This document shows positions 18,086 through 29,700 of a stretch of DNA of 64,000 nt, in pieces. Each line of letters opens with the position of its first letter. The first letter of the stretch is position 1. Origin of the DNA: Dinochytrium kinnereticum (lineage: Eukaryota > Chytridiomycota > Chytridiomycetes > Chytridiales > Chytridiaceae); the NCBI GenBank assembly GCA_027604005.1, contig JADGJT010000039.1, positions 33,899-97,898 on the forward strand. Reading direction: 5' to 3'. The translations under genes were made by a program, and so were the position numbers. A model generated the notes under the pieces. The model saw only the letters and a program-made list of their open reading frames with translations, did not search any database and was not told the origin of the DNA.

Positions 18086-19895
18086 ATGGCGTCGCTCACA
18101 ATCCGACCCTCTCAGCTGCGCTCCCGATGCGCCCTCCTCTCCATCCCAACGCCCCACCGCTACACCACCGCCACCACCGCCCCTCTCCAACCCCCACCCG
18201 CCCCAAAGCGCACCTTCCCCCGCACAATCCTCTCGGGGATCCAACCCACTGGGATCCCGCATCTGGGTAACTACCTGGGGGCCTTGTCGAATTGGAAGAA
18301 ACTCCAGGACGATGTTGCGGATGGGACTGGGGGAAGGCATGATAAAGTGATTTATAGTATTGTTGATTTGCATGCGGTGACTGTGCCGCAGGATCCGGGG
18401 AATTTGAGGAGGAATGTGGTGGATATGGCGGTTGCCTTGTTGGCTTGTGGGATTGACCCGGGGAAGAGTGTTTTGTTTAGGCAGTCTAAGGTGAGGGGAG
18501 GGCGGGGTGTTTTTTTGTTTGTTTGTTTTTTTTTTTNNNNNNNNNNNNNNNNNNNNNNNNNNNNNNNNNNNNNNNNNNNNNNNNNNNNNNNNNNNNNNNN
18601 NNNNNNNNNNNNNNNNNNNNNNNNNNNNNNNNNNNNNNNNNNNNNNNNNNNNNNNNNNNNNNNNNNNNNNNNNNNNNNNNNNNNNNNNNNNNNNNNNNNN
18701 NNNNNNNNNNNNNNNNNNNNNNNNNNNNNNNNNNNNNNNNNNNNNNNNNNNNNNNNNNNNNNNNNNNNNNNNNNNNNNNNNNNNNNNNNNNNNNNNNNNN
18801 NNNNNNNNNNNNNNNNNNNNNNNNNNNNNNNNNNNNNNNNNNNNNNNNNNNNNNNNNNNNNNNNNNNNNNNNNNNNNNNNNNNNNNNNNNNNNNNNNNNN
18901 NNNNNNNNNNNNNNNNNNNNNNNNNNNNNNNNNNNNNNNNNNNNNNNNNNNNNNNNNNNNNNNNNNNNNNNNNNNNNNNNNNNNNNNNNNNNNNNNNNNN
19001 NNNNNNNNNNNNNNNNNNNNNNNNNNNNNNNNNNNNNNNNNNNNNNNNNNNNNNNNNNNNNNNNNNNNNNNNNNNNNNNNNNNNNNNNNNNNNNNNNNNN
19101 NNNNNNNNNNNNNNNNNNNNNNNNNNNNNNNNNNNNNNNNNNNNNNNNNNNNNNNNNNNNNNNNNNNNNNNNNNNNNNNNNNNNNNNNNNNNNNNNNNNN
19201 NNNNNNNNNNNNNNNNNNNNNNNNNNNNNNNNNNNNNNNNNNNNNNNNNNNNNNNNNNNNNNNNNNNNNNNNNNNNNNNNNNNNNNNNNNNNNNNNNNNN
19301 NNNNNNNNNNNNNNNNNNNNNNNNNNNNNNNNNNNNNNNNNNNNNNNNNNNNNNNNNNNNNNNNNNNNNNNNNNNNNNNNNNNNNNNNNNNNNNNNNNNN
19401 NNNNNNNNNNNNNNAAAAAAAAAAAAAAAAAAAAAAGCCTCAGAGAGCGCCAAAAAGATCATGTCCCTCCGCGTCCCCACCTCCAAAATGTCCAAATCCG
19501 ATCCATCCGACGCCTCCCGCATAAACCTCGACGACACCCCTGACTCAATCCGTCTCAAGATCCGTAAATCCGTTGTGGACTCCCATCGCGGTATCACCTA
19601 CGACCCAACCAACCGACCCGGGGTGGCGAACCTTTTGCGTATTTACACTGCAATGGGTGGAGGAGGGGATGAGGAAATGGCTGCGAGGGAGATGGCTGAG
19701 CTTGGGAATTTAGAGTTTAAGGAGAGGGTTGCTGAGAGGGTTGTTGAGGGGTTAAAGGGGGTAAGGGGGGAGATTTTGAGGTTGAGGGCTGATAAGGGGT
19801 TTGTGGAGAAGGTGTTGGAGGAGGGGGAGGAGAGGGCGAGGGAGATTGCGGGGAGGACTATGAGGGATGTTAATAGGGTGATTGGGTTTAGATGA
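18086..19895 (+). CDS. tryptophanyl-tRNA synthetase, mitochondrial type (interrupted by assembly gap)
   Basis: Class I aminoacyl-tRNA synthetase charging tRNA-Trp. Exon 18086-18490 encodes a basic, Ser/Thr-rich presequence ([19 protein letters not shown]) and then the start of the fold ([20 protein letters not shown]), with PHLGN as the HIGH-type motif. Exon 19438-19895 gives [19 protein letters not shown], with the KMSKS loop, and the C-terminal helical domain ending VNRVIGFR. The short bacterial-type architecture and presequence point to the mitochondrial enzyme. The gap at 18537-19414, inside or next to the first intron seen, hides the middle of the Rossmann fold, so exon number is unknown. 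An ATG at 18038 is also in frame; 18086 gives the better presequence. Confidence 0.85.
18537..19414. other. assembly gap (878 N) between poly-T and poly-A
   Basis: The gap is entered through a T-run and left through a run of about 22 A. It removes the central exon(s) of the TrpRS gene. Long ORFs that read through the N run are artefacts. Confidence 0.98.
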
Positions 19896-20451
19896 GCTTA
19901 TAGGTTATGAAGGTCTTTTGAGATTTGTGAAAGCCTTTTAAGCGGGTCGATCTTGGTGACATGAAAAAAGTCTTTAATAAAGCAATGGAGTTTCAGAGAG
20001 TTTTTTCAGCATTAAAGGTTTTAAGCTTTGATATTAAGGACAGTTCGTTGCTATCAATATCACATAAGCCCTATATACCAGAATGTAGACTGATCGCTTC
20101 GCACTCTGACCTTTGGCAGTCTACCCCTGCCCCTCCATGTATCTCCTAGGCCCCTGTGAATATTTAATTGACGGGGCTAACCAATACCACAGTTTCCACA
20201 CGAACGTCAAAAAGTACAAAGAGTAACTGAAAGGAGATACCTCAAACGGGTGATTCAGTTAATTAAATGTTGGAGTCTTTCACGGTCTGGGTGGCTTTGT
20301 GAATCATCGCAAAAACTGCGATCCTGTTTTATTTACATGTGCGGGCCTTCAAAAGAAAGCATTCATTGCCAAGGTGGGGACAAGAAACAAAACAGAGAAA
20401 AAAAGAAAAATGGCGAGAGCAGACAGGAATCTATAAAACTGGATTCTTGCA
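19896..20451. other. intergenic region between TrpRS and the stress-protein gene
   Basis: Convergent 3' flanks. No supported gene. Confidence 0.4.
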
Positions 20452-21397
20452 TTAAACGGCTTTTTTGGCCGCGTCGACGCGGATGACGGCGATAGGTAGG
20501 GAGAAGAATGAATGAGGTAATCTATGAATAGGGAGTGGTCATCAGAAATATTGGATGGAAAGCAATAAGCAGCGCAATACAAAGATGCCATCAGGACCAT
20601 ACAGAATGGGATTAGGAGAGGAGATGAGAGAAAGAAAAGAAAAAAGAGAAAGGAGGCTCACCCGAAACGGATCCAAGCAACAACCGATTCAACGTCCCCA
20701 ACCCTCTAGATCCAACAACAAGCATGCAATCCGCCATGGGCACCATGGCAGGTCTGCTTGGAACATGCTTCAAAATCTCGTCCTTCCTAGACACATGATC
20801 AAGGATGGCCGACTCTGGGTCGTCACTGACGACGGCCACAAGCTCATAGGACAGCGGTGACGTGGCAGAGGGAGGGTAGATTTTGCTAATGTGGTCCAGC
20901 AGGCGGGTTTCGCTTGCGTCGAGGGTGAGTATGGCTTGCTCGAGAGCAATCTTTTCGGTGACGGTCCGGTTTGTGGGTTCCTCTGAGCCGAGGAGTCTGT
21001 CTGAAGCATGGTGTGAGCATTTTAAAGAAGGAAGGAAGGAAGGACAATAGGTGGAACGGACCAAAAGATTCCTGGAGGACATCGCTGACGTCAAGGTCGA
21101 GCAGCCCCACCGACAAGAGGATGAGGTGGTCCTCACCAAAGCGAAGGACATTGTCTACGGCCCACTTCAGCGCAGCGTCAGCGTGGGCAGAGCCGTCAAT
21201 TGCTGAGTGTGTTGCGCGTGCGTCGCGGTTGAGCAGTTATTTGATGTTCGCGCGGTGGTGAGGAGACGGCAGGTCGTTTGTGCAAACTCACCCACATAGA
21301 TGTACCTCCTTGGCGAGTCCAGCCAAGGCCGTGACAGCCTGACGGCGCTGCGACGGGTGGCTGCCCATGAGTGATCGGCCATCGACATGAATTGCAT
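20452..21397 (-). CDS. universal stress protein (UspA fold), apparent frameshift near the C terminus
   Basis: Four exons on the minus strand: 21292-21397, 21062-21202, 20662-21000, 20452-20521. After a short N-terminal extension the product has the first beta strand YIYVAIDGSAHADAALKWA, a long middle region, and the nucleotide-binding signature LVVGSRGLGTLNRLLLGSVS with the G-x2-G-x9-G(S/T) spacing of ATP-binding UspA proteins. The spliced last exon begins DYLIHSSPY, as expected, but then leaves the family frame. The expected ending (IAVIRVDAAKKAV then stop at 20452-20454) is in the frame one base away. As written, the frame instead runs on to a stop near 20349. This could be a one-base assembly deletion or a real mutation. 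TATATA lies just upstream of the start. Confidence 0.7.
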
Positions 21398-21539
21398 GCA
21401 GGTCGGGCAGCATTCGACACAGTTATATACGCGTGGGGAGGAGGAGGTGGAGCAGGATGAGTCGACATGACACTCCTCTCATCAGCACTGCTGCTGACCA
21501 CTGGGCTGGGACCAGAGCTTCCCCACCCAACCACAGCAA

Positions 21540-21780
21540 TTTAATTAAAATACTATGAATTATGTATTTATTTTATTTTATTGTTTTCACTTTCCCACAC
21601 TCATCAACTAAATAATTAATAATAAAATGCCATATTTTGAAATCATGCACAGATGTACACCATACCATACCTCTAATTAATTTCAATTAATTATTGCATG
21701 TGAACAGAGGTGCATTTAATAATAAAATAAAATTAAAATAATATTTTTGAAATTAATTGGTTTGTTGTTGTGATACAAGC
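21540..21780. other. AT-rich intergenic tract
   Basis: About 240 bases made almost only of A and T with many TAATTAA/AATAATAA words, between the divergent USP and Argonaute genes. It contrasts sharply with the flanking C-rich sequence. It may be a nucleosome-poor promoter region; no gene. Confidence 0.5.
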
Positions 21781-21806
21781 GCAAAATTATGATCATGGAT
21801 GCCAGG

Positions 21807-22364
21807 TATAAAAAGGACCCCTTGCCCCTCCATCTAAACGTCAACGAGAAGGATTCGACAGGATCCATTCTTTGCTTTGGTTGTTGTTGTCGTTGTTGGG
21901 AGAGAGCATAGCATCACTGCAACAGGTACCCCCACCCCTCTCCTCTCCTCTCCTCGCCTTTCCTCTCCTCCGCATCTCTTCCCGCACCACACTCCCCTCC
22001 TGCCGTCACTGTCATCAGACCTGCCCGTTCAGAGTTCAGATGCAGAATGCTTGCTTGCGTGCCATCCCTCCCCGTGTGATGTGACGTGGCAACAATCTCC
22101 AGTCTTTTCTTTATTCAAGAAAGCAATCCCCCTTTAGCAGCTTGGTGCAGGACTGTTTCAGCACTTTACGCATGACCTTCTTTGGCTCCCCTACCACCAA
22201 GATTCCCATCCCTTTCTCCTTTGCTGTCTCTCGCCTTTACATAACGTTGCTCTCCTCCCATCCCACCTTCTCACACGCAGATCGCCTGCTATTCATACTT
22301 TGTTGCTCAAGTCATTGTCAATCGTCTACGGCCTTTTTTTGCACCGACCTGTTTGTTCTCTTAG
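21807..22364 (+). promoter_or_regulatory. TATA box and probable 5'UTR intron of the first Argonaute gene
   Basis: TATAAAAAG at 21807-21815 lies 591 bp before the ATG. Downstream, CAACAG/GTACCC at 21926 and TTCTCTTAG ending at 22364 would define a leader intron of about 440 nt, leaving a short leader before ATG 22398. Inferred from consensus only. Confidence 0.45.
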
Positions 22365-22397
22365 AGATTCATTTGTGTAAACTTGAAGCTTGAAAAC

Positions 22398-25300
22398 ATG
22401 TCTGATCGTGGTGGACGCGGCGGACGTGGGCGCGGTGGTGGTGGTGATCGTTCAGGATCTGCTGGAAGAGGCGGAGGCGGCGGAGGCGGGGGGAACCGCG
22501 GTGGAGGTCGCGGGGGAGCCGGCGGCGGGGATCGCGGAGGTCGAGGTGGAGGTCGTGGGGGAGGTGGAGGTCGAGGTGGAGGAGGAGATGGCGGCGGCGG
22601 TCGTGGCGGCGGACGTGGTGGTTACTCTGCTCCTTCGACGGCTGCCTCCTCCCGTCCCCAGAGTGCCGTACCCCCGGCGGCTGAGGAGTTCCCAAGTTTT
22701 GGAGCAGCCCCTCCTGCTCGTCCTCCAGCCCAGGCGCCAGCGGCTAGTGTCCCTCCTGCTGCTCCCGCGGCTCATCCTCCCGCTGCTCCGGGCTTACCCG
22801 CTCCAGCCCCGAAGGTTGACCCAGTCGAAGAAGTGACGTTTGAGCTGGACACCACACTTGTGCTCCGTGATCGTGTGCGCCCTGCCCGTCCAGGCGTTGG
22901 TACAAAGGGCAAGGCTATTAAGCTCTTTGCGAACCATTATGGAATGGCCATTCCGGGTAGTGACTGCTTCCATTATGGTTAGTTACATCTCTTGTCTGCT
23001 TTTCCCCCCGCCCTTTCTTTTATATATATGGTTTCTCCGAAAACTCAACTCTTTATCAACCAGATGTCGACATCCGTCCAGAGACCACTCCTCCCATTAA
23101 TCGCAAACTCATCGTGATTTGGCAGGCAATGATTGGCGCCGAAGCCCGTCTTGCTTGCTACGACGGGAGGAAGAACCTTTACTCTCCAAAGAAGATGAAG
23201 CTTCGAGATGGAGATTCCTCATCCGACCAGGTCATTTACAAGGATGATCAGGATAAGTCCGAAGCTCGGTGAGTTGTCTTTGGTCTTGAAGATTTCGTAT
23301 TGTGTCTTTTTTGAGAAGTGATGGGAAGCCATTATGTTTTATTTACCTTTTGCCTTCTACAATAGCGAGCAAAAGTTCACTGTGACGGTGAAGCTTGTTG
23401 CAACCGTGAACATGGAGAGGTTAATCCGCTACATCAACGGAAAGGGCGAGCAGGAAGCTCCTCGAGACGCTATTCAGGTTCTTGATGTTTTGCTTAAGGC
23501 AAAGCCGTCAATGCTCTTTATGTCCATCTCGAAGCGCACCGGGGGCGCGTTCTACGGCGATCGTGACGCCGTTTTCATCTCGGATGGTTTGGCCGCCCAT
23601 CAGGGTTGGAAGCAGAGCATCAAACCCACCTATAAGCAGCTTCTCTTGAATATTGATGTGGCTACCTCATGCTACTACCAAGCTGGTGAGTCCATTGTAT
23701 TTTTAGGAAAACTGCTGGTTTTTTTTTCTTTTTAGAAGATTCATGGCAATTGCTTATAATTCATAATTCATCCCCTAAAAGGTCCTGTACTTACTGTTGT
23801 GGCGAGGTTTTTCAACCGGAACACCATTATGGATGTTCTTAGGGACAACCGAACAGCAGGTGCAATTACCAATCCTCAATCACGAGAGTTTCAGCGACTC
23901 TCTAAGTTTCTCGCGAGCGTTGTAATAGACATTACGTACCGCAATACGGGTCGACGCCGATACAAGATTAAACGTCTTGGGCGAGCCGGTGCCGACCGCG
24001 CTGAGGTTAATCTCGAGGGCCGCAAGATATCTGTTGAGAAGTACTTTAAGGAGACTTTCAACATCAAGCTCCAGTACCCCCAGCTTCCTGTTCTCTGCGC
24101 CGGATCGGACGGGTCTATTTTCATACCCATGGAACTCGCCAATATTCGGCATGGACAGCGTCATATTGGCAAGCTTAGCGACGTCCAGACGGCAGATGTC
24201 ATCAAGGTTACTGCTGTTCCTCCACCTGAGAGGCTGCGAAAGATCAGAGAAGGTCGCAGGTGTGTGTGACTCAGTGTTTATTTTTTTCTGTTTTCGTGTT
24301 TGCTGTCACAGTCGCTGATACTGGTGCTTGTTTTTCGTTCATTCTGATATCTTCTCCCTCGGATCTCTAGCGTCCTTCACGATGAGCCAATGACAACCAA
24401 GTTCCTGAAGGAATGGGGAGTATCCATCGATCAGAACATGAAGGAGGTGGATGCCCGAATTTTGCCTCCACCGGTCCTCACTGGCTCGATGGGCCAGAAG
24501 CAAGCCGATATCAGGCCCCAGAATGGCGCTTTTGATTTCAGCAAAATCCGCGAGCAGTTCTTCGCCCCAAAGTCGCTCATCGCCTACGGTGTTGCAGTTT
24601 TCGGCAAGCCCCGGCTCTATGAGGACCAATTGATGAGGTTTTTGGATGACTTGATGAATGGTTGCCGTTCTAAGGGGATGCATGTTGAGAATCGGAAGTG
24701 GGGTGATCTTATTGTTTGGCAGGAGAACAAAAGCGTTGAGCAGACGCTAAGGGAGGCCAATGAGTGGGCTATTGATGCTGCCATCACACCCAAAACTACC
24801 GTTCGGCCCCCAACTGCTCAGATGATCTTTTGCGTTTTTGAGAGGACTGCGGTGGGTACTTTACTTTTATGCGCCACTCACTGACCTTGTGCTGTCACTC
24901 ACTGATTTCGTGCTGTTTACTGATTCAATCACCTCATCATCTCCATCATTGATCTAGGGTGTTTACGAGGAGATCAAGCTCGTAGCCGAGACGCGTTTGA
25001 ATCTCATGACTCAGTGCTTCCAGGCCAAGCATTGCGGCAACACGAAGCCGGGCGTCACCGTTAATCTCGCTCTTAAAATCAACGCCAAGCTTGGAGGTGT
25101 GAATGTTGTCGTAGACCCTCCTAAGCAGCTTAATGTTCTTGGAAATCTGCCGACCATGGTAATGGGGGCGGACGTCACTCACCCGCCGCCTGGTGCTGAA
25201 GGTGGAGTGTCTATTGCCGCCGTCGTAGGATCTATTGACCAAAAGTAAGCGTTCTGCAACCGTTTTTTATAACCTTAGCTATTTCCGAAACACTGACCCT

Positions 25301-26271
25301 TTCTTGCTTTTTTTTTCTCTTTTTTTCTCTTTTTTTCTTCTTCTTTGCGATCAGGTTCGCTGAATACCGCGCAGCGATCCGGGTTCAAGGCCCGCGCGTT
25401 GAGATCATTGATGGTCTCGGGAGCGTCTTTAAGGAGCTCGTTGGACACTTTAAGGCCAAGAACAACTGCTTTCCGAAGAGGGTGCTGTTCTACCGCGACG
25501 GTGTTTCGGAGGGTCAGTTTGGGGAGGTTGCCCTGCAGGAGGTGCAGTCTCTCAAGAAGGGATTCAGGGACATGGGGCTCCATGACATCACTTTGACGTT
25601 TTTGGTGGTGAATAAGCGACACGCCACCAGGTTTTTTGTGAAGAATGACCAGGATGGCGATAGGAAGGGTAATGTGCTTGCTGGCACGGTTGTTGATACG
25701 GGTAGGTTCTTTTTTTGCGTGGTTCTGTTTGGTTTTTCTCCTCTTTTATTTTTCTTCCTTTATTTCACTCGGTTTTTGTATTGACGAGTGGAAGCTATTG
25801 CCGTTCTTTGTGTGTGTGCTGATTTTGTTGCGTCCAGGCATTGTCCACCCGTTCGAGTTTGACTTTTTCCTCAACTCGCATCAGGGACTTCAGGGGACGT
25901 CCCGAGCGGCTCACTACCATGTTCTCTATGATGAGAACAAATTTAACGCTGACAATCTCCAGGAGATCACCTACAGGATGTGCTACCTGTACGCTCGAGC
26001 GTGAGTATCTTTCTCCTACTTCACCACTCTTCTGTTTCTGAAGATCCCTTCTTTTAAATCATTATCTTCTCTTAGCACCCGATCGGTCTCGATTATCCCA
26101 CCGGCCTATTATGCTCATTTGGTCGCCGCTCGAGCTCGATGCTTCCGGCCTGGCGGGACTGGAAGCGACACCATGTCGATGATATCAGGAGGTTCTGGGG
26201 GCGATAGGATCTCTGCTGAGCAGTTTAGTGAGGTGTTGCCACCGATGAGGAGCAAGATGTACTATGTCTAG
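22398..26271 (+). CDS. Argonaute with intact slicer tetrad and RGG-rich N terminus (AGO-A)
   Basis: Nine exons: 22398-22977, 23064-23268, 23366-23685, 23782-24259, 24371-24851, 24958-25244, 25355-25701, 25838-26000, 26076-26271, giving 1018 residues. A glycine/arginine (RGG) region of about 75 residues and a Pro/Ala linker precede the N domain, PAZ, MID and PIWI. The MID pocket residues are present ([23 protein letters not shown]). The slicer tetrad is complete: D in MGADVTHP, E in RVEIID, D in [12 protein letters not shown] in PPAYYAHL. It ends MYYV. Expected role: guide-RNA-directed cleavage in RNA interference. RGG tails in Argonautes can be arginine-methylated (known from other systems). 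An almost identical gene structure follows at 26746. Confidence 0.95.
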
Positions 26272-26745
26272 TCCCAGGGGGGTGTACTTTTTGTTTCGTG
26301 TTGTTGTTGTTGTTGGGTTTGAGTGGTTTGTTTCGTTTTTTTCTTTCCTTTTATTTTTCTTTTTCTTTTTTTTTTTTGTTCTGTGGATGTTGTCCTTTAT
26401 GCTTTCACGCCCTTTGCATGTGGGAGGATTATTGTTGTTGAAGGTTTGGTGTGTTTTTTGTGTGAGGGTTGAGTTGGTTGCCTTTGCAGTGTTTGTTTTA
26501 CCTAGCTGGAGGTGTTGTTTTGCAGAAAGAATAAAAGGAGTTGGAATGGTCGATGCACCCTTTGCTGCCTGTCGGACGCGCATGTCCGACAGATTGCTGA
26601 TCAGCCCATCAAAACAGCCTCCCATCACCATCACTCCCCGTCTCCCCCCAACACCTTGATAACCGCCAAAGGCAAAAGGCAAGACCAACCACATAAAACC
26701 CCTCCCTCCCCTTCCCTCCCCACGAGCACCGACACCCACACGCAA
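26272..26745. other. spacer between the two Argonaute genes
   Basis: A 474-bp T-rich 3' flank followed by a C-rich leader. It must hold the terminator of the first gene and the promoter of the second. No TATA box is obvious. Confidence 0.4.
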
Positions 26746-29700
26746 ATGGCTCATCCCCCTCGTCAAGTCCCTGTCACGACACTGGAGGCCGAAGGAGGAG
26801 CAGAGGTGGAGGTGATTCACGTTCCGAGCGCTGCGGCTTTCGAGGAGGAGGAGAGGGAGGGGGAGGGGGAGGGTGAGGGTGGTGCTGGTGGTATTGGTGA
26901 GGTAACTTATCATTTACCTGAGGTTGGGGAGGAGATGACTGGGGTTGGTGTTGGGGAGGGAGAGATGAGGAGGATTTTTGTGAATGCGTTTGAGGTTAAG
27001 GTTGGTGGTGGGGATGTGTATCAGTATGGTGAGTGGGGTTGTGTTTTTTGTTGGATTTTTTTTTGAGCGAGAGAGAGTTTTGTGGTTTTGCGGTTTTATT
27101 TCTGTTTTTGTTTCTTTATGTTTGCGTTGTTTCTTTTGCCAGTTGAAGATTCCAACTGACGCTTTCCCCATTCTTCCTCCACTCCCCCCTCAAACAAATC
27201 ACGATAATCCTTCGACATTCACAAGACGTCTCCATCCACCCCGAAACAACCTGGCTGATGCGACGCAAGATTTTCGAGACCTGGAGAAAGATGGACACGC
27301 CTGCAAGCCGAGACGCTTTGGACGCTTGCTTTGATGGAGGGAGTGTGCTGTTTGCGCCAAGGAGGTTGAGGTTGAGGTTTGGGGATCGAGTGCCTGTTGC
27401 TTTCAGGGTTGTTGTGGGTGGGGAGGGGGATGATGGGGAGGGAGGGTGAGTTCTTTCTTCCCTTCTTTTCTATTACTTCTTTGTTTGGTTTCGGGTTTTG
27501 GGGATGGCGTGAAACCACTGATCTAACCACCACAACAGACTTAAACCCTACACCCTCCGGTTGGCTCTCGTCAAGACACTCTCCCTACGCGCGCTTCAGG
27601 ACCACGTTGAGGGCGTGACACCGCTCGCCAAGATCCTTCCGCAGCTTCAAGCGCTTGATGTTGTTTTGAAGGAACGTCCAACGGTTTCACTCATGTCGAC
27701 TGCGAAGAGGATCAAGGGGAATGGAAGAATGTTTTCGGGGGTCGCTGCGCCTTTTGTGATTTCCGGGGGGTTGGCTTTGCATCCTTTCTTTGGGGAGAGT
27801 TTGGGGGTGGGGGTTGGGGTGGGGGTTTTTGTTAAGGTGGATGTGGGGTTTGTTACGCTTTATCAGGATGGTGGGTTGTTTGTTTTTTTGTTCTTTTTCT
27901 TTGGGTTGTTTTTTTTTTGGTTGTTGTTTTTGATGGTTTGTTTTTGTTCTTGTTTGTTGGCTTGGTTTTGGTTGTCGTGTGATGCGTTTATGTTTGTGGT
28001 GTTTTTGTTTTTGTTTTTTGTTGTCGAGAAGGGGGTCTTGCACCTTTTTTAGTTCTTTTCTTTTCTCTGAGTTTTTCATGGAGTTTTGGGCAGCCGTTTC
28101 TTTTTTTCTTTTTTCTTCCAATGACCTGCTTGACTAACACTCAACCTCAGGCCCGCTTATCGACCTCATCGCCAACTTCTTCAACGAGGAAAGCATCACT
28201 CCCATCCTCGAATCCCCCGAAACCCACCTGATTCCCCCCCACCCAAACTTCACACGTCTCTCCAACTTCCTGACGAACCTAACGATCCAAATCCCGCCAA
28301 CACCTCCTCACCGCCGCCCACGAAAGCACCGCATCATGCGCCTGAGCCCCGCCACAGCCTCTCAGGCCCAGGTGAAGGTGAAGCACAAGTCAGGGAAGGT
28401 TGAAAGAATGAGTTTGGAGAGGTACTTTGAGACGATCGTTGGGAGGAAGTTGATGTACCCTGGGTTACCTGTTGTTTGTGTTGGGAGGGAGGGGAAGGTG
28501 GTTGTGCCTTTGGAGGTTTGTGAGGTTGTTGGGGGGCAGAGGTTTGTGGGGGCTTTGAGTCTGGAGCAGATGGCGGAGGTTGCTAGGGAGGCGGCGATTG
28601 GGGCTGGGGATAGGAGGGATTTGATTTTGAGGGGGGTGAGGTGAGTTGTGTTTTTTGGGGAGTTTTTTTAATTTTATTTTTATTTGACTTGGTTTGCTTG
28701 AGGTTGTTCTGTTCTCTTCTTTTCTTTTTTTTTTCTCTTTTTTTTCTCTATTTTTTTTTTTTTGCAGTCGTGAATGATGAGAATAACGCGTTTCGCGGCC
28801 AAACATCAAACTCTAACCTTCCCACCCCACCAGAACAATCCACGAAAACCCCACCACAGTCCAACACCTCACCTCGTGGAACCTAAAGATAACCCCAACG
28901 ATGGCATCCGTCCCCTCCAAAGTCCTCCCCCGTCCAAAAATACACGGCATCAGACCCCTCGCCCACCTTCGCTTGGAAAACCCCACCGCGCCACCAGGAA
29001 CCTTTGGAATCCCCCAATTCCACACCCCATCGCCACAGCGCCTTACCAGTTACAGTCTGGTGATACTTGACGCGGAGATGAGCGACGAGCTGGTGGATGT
29101 TGCTGTGAGGTTTGTTGGGGACCTTGTTGGGGTTTGTGGGGATATGGGGATGAGGGTTGTTAAGAGAGATGTTGGGAGGGTGGTTGTGAGGAGGGAGAGG
29201 GGGTGGGATGTTGAGAGGTGCTTGGTTTTGGGAAATAGTTTGGGAATTGAGGCGGCTTTGGAGGGGAGGAGGGGGGGTGGGGTGCCTGGGAATACGCAGA
29301 TGATTTTTTGTGTGCTTGGACCCGAGAAGGTATGCAAGAGGTTTTCTTTTTTTTCTTGTTTTCCTTTTCATCTCGTTGAGGGTGTATATTGGAGTGATCT
29401 CAGGGAAGATGGCCCAGCATTCACCCACGCAGATGGACAAAAAAAAAACCATTAATCTTCTAACGGTTCTCTTCACTTCACCTTGAAAAAAATAACCAAA
29501 AAAAAAAAAAAAAAAAACCACAGGGCCTCTACAACACGGTCAAAACCTTATCAGAGACCAAGCTGAATCTCATGACCCAATGCATTCACAGCAAAACCCT
29601 CGCGAACCTTCGTCCAATTTCAACAACCTCATTGGATTACAAGCGGGTTCATCTTGCCGCTTTGAGAACTTTAGCGATGAAGGTTAATGTGAAGTTGGGA

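Noticed and set aside
18053..19597. ORFs reading through the N run
   Set aside because: The N run contributes no sequence information; continuity of the frame is an artefact.
21540..21780. AT-rich tract as centromere or replication origin
   Set aside because: Only about 240 bp, in a divergent promoter, without repeats or other supporting elements.
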